This document shows, in pieces, positions 7,325 to 10,156 of a DNA stretch of 10,156 nucleotides. Positions within the stretch are counted from its first letter, which is position 1; each line of letters starts with the position of its first letter. Both the position numbers and the translations under genes were made by a program. This DNA comes from Candidatus Delongbacteria bacterium (GTDB lineage: Bacteria > UBA4055), in the NCBI GenBank assembly GCA_013139625.1, contig WTAK01000168.1, positions 1 through 10,156 on the forward strand. Reading direction: 5' to 3'. A model generated the notes under the pieces. That model saw only the letters and a list, made by a program, of their open reading frames with translations, did no database searches and was not told the origin of the DNA.

Positions 7325-7675
7325 ATGTGGAAATGTAAAAATTGTGAAGAAGAAGTCGAAGATAATTTTGAAGTTTGTTGGAACTGTGGTTCAAATAAAG
7401 ATGGAACAAAAACAGAATCAAACAATGAATTTGAGAAACAAAAAAAAGATTCAGCTAGCAAACATCCAATTAGTGGAAGTTTAAAAGTAATTGGTGCTTT
7501 AATGAAAATATTAGGATTTGTTGTAGCCATATATTTTCTAATTACCTTTAGGGGGATTGATATATTCTCTTATATATTTGTCCCAATAATTGTGATCATA
7601 TTCAATTATGCTTTGGGGATGATTTGTGTTGGTATTGCTGAAATACTTAATTTAAATTATTCTGCAAAAAATTAA
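7325..7675 (+). CDS. Zinc-ribbon protein with two predicted membrane segments, function unknown
   Basis: This is a small protein of 116 residues from the chosen start. The N-terminus WKCKNCEEEVEDNFEVCWNCG holds two CxxC pairs about 14 residues apart, a compact zinc ribbon. A polar Lys/Glu/Asn/Ser-rich linker follows, then two hydrophobic stretches: around residues 50-72 (GALMKILGFVVAIYFLITF) and 76-105 (IFSYIFVPIIVIIFNYALGMICVG). The zinc ribbon is therefore probably cytoplasmic and tethered to the inner membrane. I prefer the ATG at 7325 over the one at 7313 because GGAGG (7315-7319) sits five bases before 7325, and the earlier ATG would have to be read through that Shine-Dalgarno site. It lies 20 bases after hisS and is probably cotranscribed, but no functional link to tRNA charging is evident. 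Similar zinc-ribbon membrane proteins are widespread and mostly uncharacterised. Confidence 0.8.
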   Translation: MWKCKNCEEEVEDNFEVCWNCGSNKDGTKTESNNEFEKQKKDSASKHPISGSLKVIGALMKILGFVVAIYFLITFRGIDIFSYIFVPIIVIIFNYALGMICVGIAEILNLNYSAKN

Positions 7676-7713
7676 CTTGAATTATCAATGAAAAATAAGA
7701 TATTGTATGTACA

Positions 7714-7733
7714 AACCGAACAATTGTATGGTT
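7714..7733. promoter_or_regulatory. Operator-like near-palindrome, copy 1
   Basis: AACCGAACAATTGTATGGTT pairs with its own reverse complement at eight of ten positions, with one G-T and one A-A exception. The centre is ACAATTGT. It is the most complete of the three copies. Confidence 0.55.
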
Positions 7734-7744
7734 AAACTATAGAC

Positions 7745-7774
7745 AACATTCGTTATTCACGAACAGCGAATGTT
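7745..7774. repeat. Inverted repeat AACATTCG / CGAATGTT
   Basis: Two perfect 8-bp arms are separated by 14 bases. The left arm can also pair locally as TTCGT (7749-7753) with ACGAA (7759-7763), giving two mutually exclusive hairpins. It lies between operator-like copies 1 and 2. Confidence 0.6.
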
Positions 7775-7780
7775 CATCCA

Positions 7781-7799
7781 AACCGAACAATTGTATGTT
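7781..7799. promoter_or_regulatory. Operator-like near-palindrome, copy 2 (one G lost on the right arm)
   Basis: It is identical to copy 1 over the first 17 bases (AACCGAACAATTGTATG), but the right arm is GTT rather than GGTT. Its CAATTGTAT (7788-7796) also forms a perfect 9-bp inverted repeat with ATACAATTG at 7806-7814, across a 9-base spacer. Confidence 0.5.
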
Positions 7800-7814
7800 A
7801 GAACAATACAATTG
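7788..7814. repeat. Inverted repeat CAATTGTAT / ATACAATTG
   Basis: Two perfect 9-bp arms are separated by GTTAGAACA. It overlaps operator-like copy 2, so binding or folding here would compete with that copy. Confidence 0.6.
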
Positions 7815-7836
7815 ATTGTTGTAATGTAGATATATC

Positions 7837-7865
7837 TTGCCTTTTATAGAAAATGATATTAAATT
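7837..7865 (+). promoter_or_regulatory. Weak candidate promoter for the HTH-nucleotidyltransferase gene
   Basis: TTGCCT (7837-7842), a 17-base spacer and TAAATT (7860-7865) give a modest match to a housekeeping -35/-10 pair. Transcription would start near 7872, so operator-like copy 3 would lie across the start site. This is a weak call in an A/T-rich sequence, where such matches arise by chance. Confidence 0.22.
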
Positions 7866-7875
7866 TATTGTATGT

Positions 7876-7901
7876 TTAAACCGAACAAGTGTATGGTTTA
7901 A
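7876..7901. promoter_or_regulatory. Operator-like near-palindrome, copy 3, with extended arms
   Basis: The core AACCGAACAAGTGTATGGTT (7879-7898) differs from copy 1 by one base, and the arms extend to TTAAACC and GGTTTAA, seven perfect pairs around a 12-base centre. It ends 18 bases before the preferred ATG at 7920 of the regulator gene, a position suited to autorepression. Confidence 0.58.
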
Positions 7902-7919
7902 GTGAACAATAAGGATCTG

Positions 7920-8498
7920 ATGAGTATTTTAGCAGAAATATTTTCTTCAAAAGTTCGTTCTGAATATTTTAGAATTTTATTCGGACTGGAAAATAAAGAA
8001 TATCATCTCCGTGAAATTCAAAGACTTTCAGGTTATGCGATCGGTTCAGTCAGACAAGAAGCTCAAAAGTTGACAAAGCTGGAACTGATTCTTAAACGAA
8101 TTGATGGGAATAGAACCTATTATTCTGCAAATAGAAACCATCCACTATACTCAGTTTTGCATGATCTTGTTATGAAAACGAATGGATTGGCAGATGTGCT
8201 TAAGAATTCTCTGAATGTAAATTCAATAGAATATGCTTTCATTTTTGGATCAATAGCATCAGGAGAAGAAAGACCTGATAGTGATGTTGATCTTTTTCTG
8301 ATCGGAGATATAGGTTTAAGAGAATTAAGTAAACTTTTAAAAGGTATTAATTTAGTTATTAGTCGTGAAATAAATCCATACACAATAACAGTTAAGAAAT
8401 TTATTAAAAGAAAAAATGAGAATGACCATTTTATATCAAGGGTCTTAAACTCTTCTAAAATTATTATAAAAGGAAATATTGATAACATTGAAAAATAA
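7920..8498 (+). CDS. Winged-helix regulator fused to a minimal nucleotidyltransferase (MNT) domain
   Basis: The product is 192 residues from the ATG at 7920. An N-terminal winged helix (about 5-70) contains FSSKVRSEYFRILF, EYHLREIQRLSG and SVRQEAQKLTKLELI, then a wing with DGNRTYYSAN. The C-terminal domain has FGSIASGEERPDSDVDLFLIG (about 109-129): the GS..DxD signature of polymerase-beta-like nucleotidyltransferases, with both metal-binding Asp residues present. The tail, REINPYTITVKKF through FISRVLNSSKIIIKG, is the usual end of this HTH-NTase family. Stand-alone MNT proteins are often antitoxins that modify HEPN toxins; no HEPN gene is adjacent here. I prefer ATG 7920 to the GTG at 7902 because AAGGA lies just upstream and 7902 abuts the palindrome. 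The substrate is unknown. DNA binding to the upstream repeats and a link to the overlapping panE-like gene are inferred. Confidence 0.88.
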   Translation: MSILAEIFSSKVRSEYFRILFGLENKEYHLREIQRLSGYAIGSVRQEAQKLTKLELILKRIDGNRTYYSANRNHPLYSVLHDLVMKTNGLADVLKNSLNVNSIEYAFIFGSIASGEERPDSDVDLFLIGDIGLRELSKLLKGINLVISREINPYTITVKKFIKRKNENDHFISRVLNSSKIIIKGNIDNIEK

Positions 8499-9405
8499 AA
8501 TTGTCATATTAGGTGCAGGGGCGGTTGGTTCTACTCTTGGAGCAGCACTGGAGGAGAAGTATTCCGGGAGTGTAACTCTTATCGGTAGGCAATCTCATGT
8601 TGATAAGATAAATTCAGATGGGCTTTCCATTGAAGGAAATTTTTCCAAGAACATCAAAATTTCTGCTCAGACAAAGATAGATTTTAATTTAGATAATACT
8701 TTACTGATAGTTTCCACAAAGATTATAGTTCTCTCTGATGCAATAAAAGATATAATTCCATTTATTAAAGATACGACTACGATATTATTAATTCAAAATG
8801 GTTACGGAGTAAAAGATATTGCAAAGGAAGCTTTGAATGGTGTTATCCCAGAGAAAAATATTTTTCAGGCGATCGCATCTATTGGTGTTGTTCTCCGAGA
8901 ACCTGGGATAATAGACTTCTGGGGCGGAGGTATAAAGGTTGAAAAACCTTTCACAGAGACGGAGTATGCTGAAGTATTTACAGATACATTCATAGACTTC
9001 AAAGCTACTAGGTTCATTGATAAAGCAATTTGGTATAAGCTTGTCATCAACAGTGTGATAAATCCGTTGTCGGTGATATTCAGAGCAAAGAATAAAGTTG
9101 TTGCTGAGGCTCAATATAATGATCTTAAAGAAAAGATACTGAGCGAAGGTATTGCTGTTGCTAAAAGTGAAGGATTTGATGTTAATATGACAATAGAAAT
9201 GTTCAATTCCTATGTTGACAGTGACAATTATACATCAATGTTGCAGGATTATTTTCACAAGAGAAAGAACGAGATAGATTTCATCAATGGTGTGATCATT
9301 GAGTTCGGTGAAAAAAACGGAATTGATGTATCAACAAATAAAACGATTTTTGATATTGTTAAATCTATAGAAAATATAAATTTAGAGGGAAAAGTAAAAA
9401 TTTAA
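8488..9405 (+). CDS. panE: Ketopantoate reductase family protein (2-dehydropantoate 2-reductase)
   Basis: This family reduces 2-dehydropantoate to pantoate with NADPH, a cytoplasmic step towards pantothenate and coenzyme A. KNKIVILGAGAVGSTLGAAL near the start is the Rossmann GxGxxG site. The N-terminal domain continues with IVSTKI, a hinge at IQNGYG and FQAIASIGVV. The C-terminal ApbA_C-type domain shows DKAIWYKLVINSVINPLSVIF, with the conserved K and N of the family, and then YTSMLQDYFHKRKNEIDFINGVIIEFG with the Glu that binds substrate. The length, about 305 residues, is usual. The start is TTG in either case: 8488 gives MKNKIVILGAG as in relatives, with AGGAAA 11-13 bases upstream, whereas 8479 puts that site only a few bases away. 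It overlaps the HTH-nucleotidyltransferase gene, implying coupled translation. Paralogues of PanE with other substrates exist, so the exact reaction is a probable, not certain, call. Confidence 0.9.
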   Translation: MKNKIVILGAGAVGSTLGAALEEKYSGSVTLIGRQSHVDKINSDGLSIEGNFSKNIKISAQTKIDFNLDNTLLIVSTKIIVLSDAIKDIIPFIKDTTTILLIQNGYGVKDIAKEALNGVIPEKNIFQAIASIGVVLREPGIIDFWGGGIKVEKPFTETEYAEVFTDTFIDFKATRFIDKAIWYKLVINSVINPLSVIFRAKNKVVAEAQYNDLKEKILSEGIAVAKSEGFDVNMTIEMFNSYVDSDNYTSMLQDYFHKRKNEIDFINGVIIEFGEKNGIDVSTNKTIFDIVKSIENINLEGKVKI

Positions 9406-9406
9406 C

Positions 9407-9431
9407 CACAGAGGTCACAGAGTACACAGAG
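9407..9431. repeat. Three CACAGAG units at 9-bp period
   Basis: CACAGAG occurs at 9407, 9416 and 9425, separated by GT and TA, right after the panE stop. Such 'CACAGAG' tandem stretches recur in intergenic DNA of many unrelated bacterial genomes and often give spurious ORFs. Here it marks the start of a repeat cluster that includes the hairpin at 9443-9464. Confidence 0.7.
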
Positions 9432-9438
9432 AAGGAAT

Positions 9439-9464
9439 GTAGGGTCGAACCTATGTGTTCGACC
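9439..9464. repeat. Hairpin with the same GTAGGG leader as the 28-bp palindromes
   Basis: GTAGGG opens at 9439. GGTCGAAC (9443-9450) pairs perfectly with GTTCGACC (9457-9464) across a CTATGT loop, an 8-bp stem. The leader matches both 28-bp elements, but core and length differ, so this may be another member of a dispersed repeat family. It could also act as a weak terminator after panE, though no T-run follows. Confidence 0.65.
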
Positions 9465-9500
9465 GGATGGGTTTTAGTATTCAAAACAAAGGAGTCAATT

Positions 9501-10156
9501 ATAAGCGGTGAAATTTTCATATTATTCATAACGGGTATAGTAGCTGGTTTTCTCAGTGGATTTCTCGGAATAGGCGGTGGGATAATAACCGTTCCTGTTA
9601 TAATGTACTTTCTTGATGGTAGAGTTCCTGATGAAAATTTATTTTTGGCAACTTCGACAATTTCATTATCGATAATAATTTTTTCAGCTGCAAATGCATC
9701 TCTGAAACATATTAAGCACAAAAATTTCTACAAAAAAGCGATCGTTCCGATTGCTTTAGGTTCAATTATAGGACCTATTCCCGGAAATTATATCTGTTAT
9801 ATTATTGATGACACAAGCAGAATAATATTTTTTGCTGTAGTTATATTTGTTCTTGCTTTCAAAATTTTATTATTCAGAAATAAGAACGACAGCGAAAGAG
9901 CAAATTTTAACTTTTGGTGGATGTTTATAATCGGAATTTCAATGGGAATGATATCATCCATGACCGGACTTGGTGGCGGAGCAGTATTGGTTCCAATGTT
10001 GACAGTGTTCTTGCATTTCGATATCAAAAAAGCAGTTGGTATATCAACTATAGTAATGATATTCACAGCAACATCAGGGATAATCGGGAGAGCTTTCACA
10101 GGTATAAGTCATTATCTTACATGGGAGTTATTTCTTCCGATCTTTATTGCGATAAC
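9501..10156 (+). CDS. TauE/SafE (DUF81) family membrane transporter, 3' end outside window, start codon abnormal
   Basis: TauE/SafE proteins are inner-membrane permeases with two homologous halves, linked to export or uptake of sulfite, sulfonates and related organic anions. The first half shows GFLSGFLGIGGGIITVPVIM, the second GMISSMTGLGGGAVLVPMLT, the paired 'G(L/I)GGG....P' repeats of the family. ATSTISLSIIIFSAANASLKHIKH and AVGISTIVMIFTATSGIIGR are the matching second helices. About 218 residues are visible, with the last helices missing. The frame has a strong AAAGGAG (9488-9494), but the codon at the right distance is ATA (9501), preceded by ATT (9498). The nearest usable ATG upstream is 9453, inside the hairpin, adding 16 unlikely residues; the next downstream, 9603, would remove the first GGG helix. 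I give the ATA as the likely beginning. The specific substrate is unknown. Confidence 0.82.
   Translation, partial: MSGEIFILFITGIVAGFLSGFLGIGGGIITVPVIMYFLDGRVPDENLFLATSTISLSIIIFSAANASLKHIKHKNFYKKAIVPIALGSIIGPIPGNYICYIIDDTSRIIFFAVVIFVLAFKILLFRNKNDSERANFNFWWMFIIGISMGMISSMTGLGGGAVLVPMLTVFLHFDIKKAVGISTIVMIFTATSGIIGRAFTGISHYLTWELFLPIFIAI

Larger units (their letters stand above)
7702..7901. promoter_or_regulatory. Repeat-rich control region upstream of the HTH-nucleotidyltransferase gene
   Basis: In about 200 bp the heptamer TTGTATG occurs four times on this strand (7703, 7724, 7792, 7868), with a fifth near-copy at 7889. ACCGAACA occurs three times. The copies are arranged as three near-palindromes (7714-7733, 7781-7799, 7879-7898) plus inverted repeats at 7745-7774 and 7788-7814. 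In the first and third palindromes a TTGTATG lies 21 bp before the one inside the palindrome, two turns of the helix. No open reading frame of note is present. The arrangement suggests multiple binding sites for a dimeric regulator, most likely the winged-helix protein encoded just downstream. That last point is inference. Confidence 0.6.

Noticed and set aside
7702..7901. Possible CRISPR array from three similar repeats
   Set aside because: The repeats are only about 20 bp, spaced 67 and 98 bases apart with unequal and partly repeated spacers, and no cas gene is in the window.
8120..8488. Open reading frame on the - strand opposite the nucleotidyltransferase gene
   Set aside because: It is the shadow of a well-supported gene, with no recognisable domain and no ribosome site.
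9365..10099. Two - strand open reading frames opposite the transporter gene
   Set aside because: The + strand shows the paired GGG motifs of TauE/SafE. The opposite frames are Pro/Ile-rich shadows.

Overview
This A+T-rich window looks like a chromosomal segment from an uncultured or poorly sampled bacterium of the Fibrobacterota-Chlorobiota-Bacteroidota (FCB) assemblage or a neighbouring phylum. The main clue is the 3' end of sprA (sov), the giant outer-membrane translocon of the type IX secretion system. The Bacteroidota-like form of HisRS fits as well. Phylum placement is inference: no rRNA or complete phylogenetic marker set is present. No rRNA, tRNA, CRISPR array, transposase or phage gene was recognised.

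Layout. Positions 1-2445 carry the C-terminal part of SprA on the + strand. It is split by an apparent single-base deletion near 1063, so the reading passes from one frame to another. After a short gap holding a 28-bp palindrome comes xseA (2536-3813, +), the large subunit of exonuclease VII. Convergent to it on the - strand is a two-gene unit read from 5854 down to 3864: a polytopic membrane protein resembling GT-C glycosyltransferases, then a family 2 glycosyltransferase, joined by a 4-bp ATGA overlap. A divergent intergenic region (5855-6062) holds a second copy of the 28-bp palindrome next to an A/T-rich repeat. hisS (6063-7304, +) follows, with a small zinc-ribbon membrane protein just downstream.

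The most unusual part is 7676-8498. A 244-bp non-coding stretch contains three copies of a near-palindromic motif, AACCGAACAATTGTATGGTT, plus two further inverted repeats. It sits directly upstream of a gene fusing a winged-helix DNA-binding domain to a minimal nucleotidyltransferase (MNT) domain. This looks like an autoregulated HTH-nucleotidyltransferase locus. The gene overlaps the next one, a ketopantoate reductase (panE-like, 8488-9405), so the two are probably translationally coupled. The window ends in a TauE/SafE-family membrane transporter, truncated at the edge, whose strong Shine-Dalgarno sequence is followed by no ATG, GTG or TTG in the right frame.

Intergenic spaces also carry dispersed repeats: two 28-bp palindromes with an identical core and arm changes that keep pairing, a related hairpin beginning with the same GTAGGG, and a CACAGAG triplet repeat. 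The window otherwise mixes housekeeping genes (hisS, xseA, panE) with envelope genes (sprA, the glycosyltransferase pair, the transporter).
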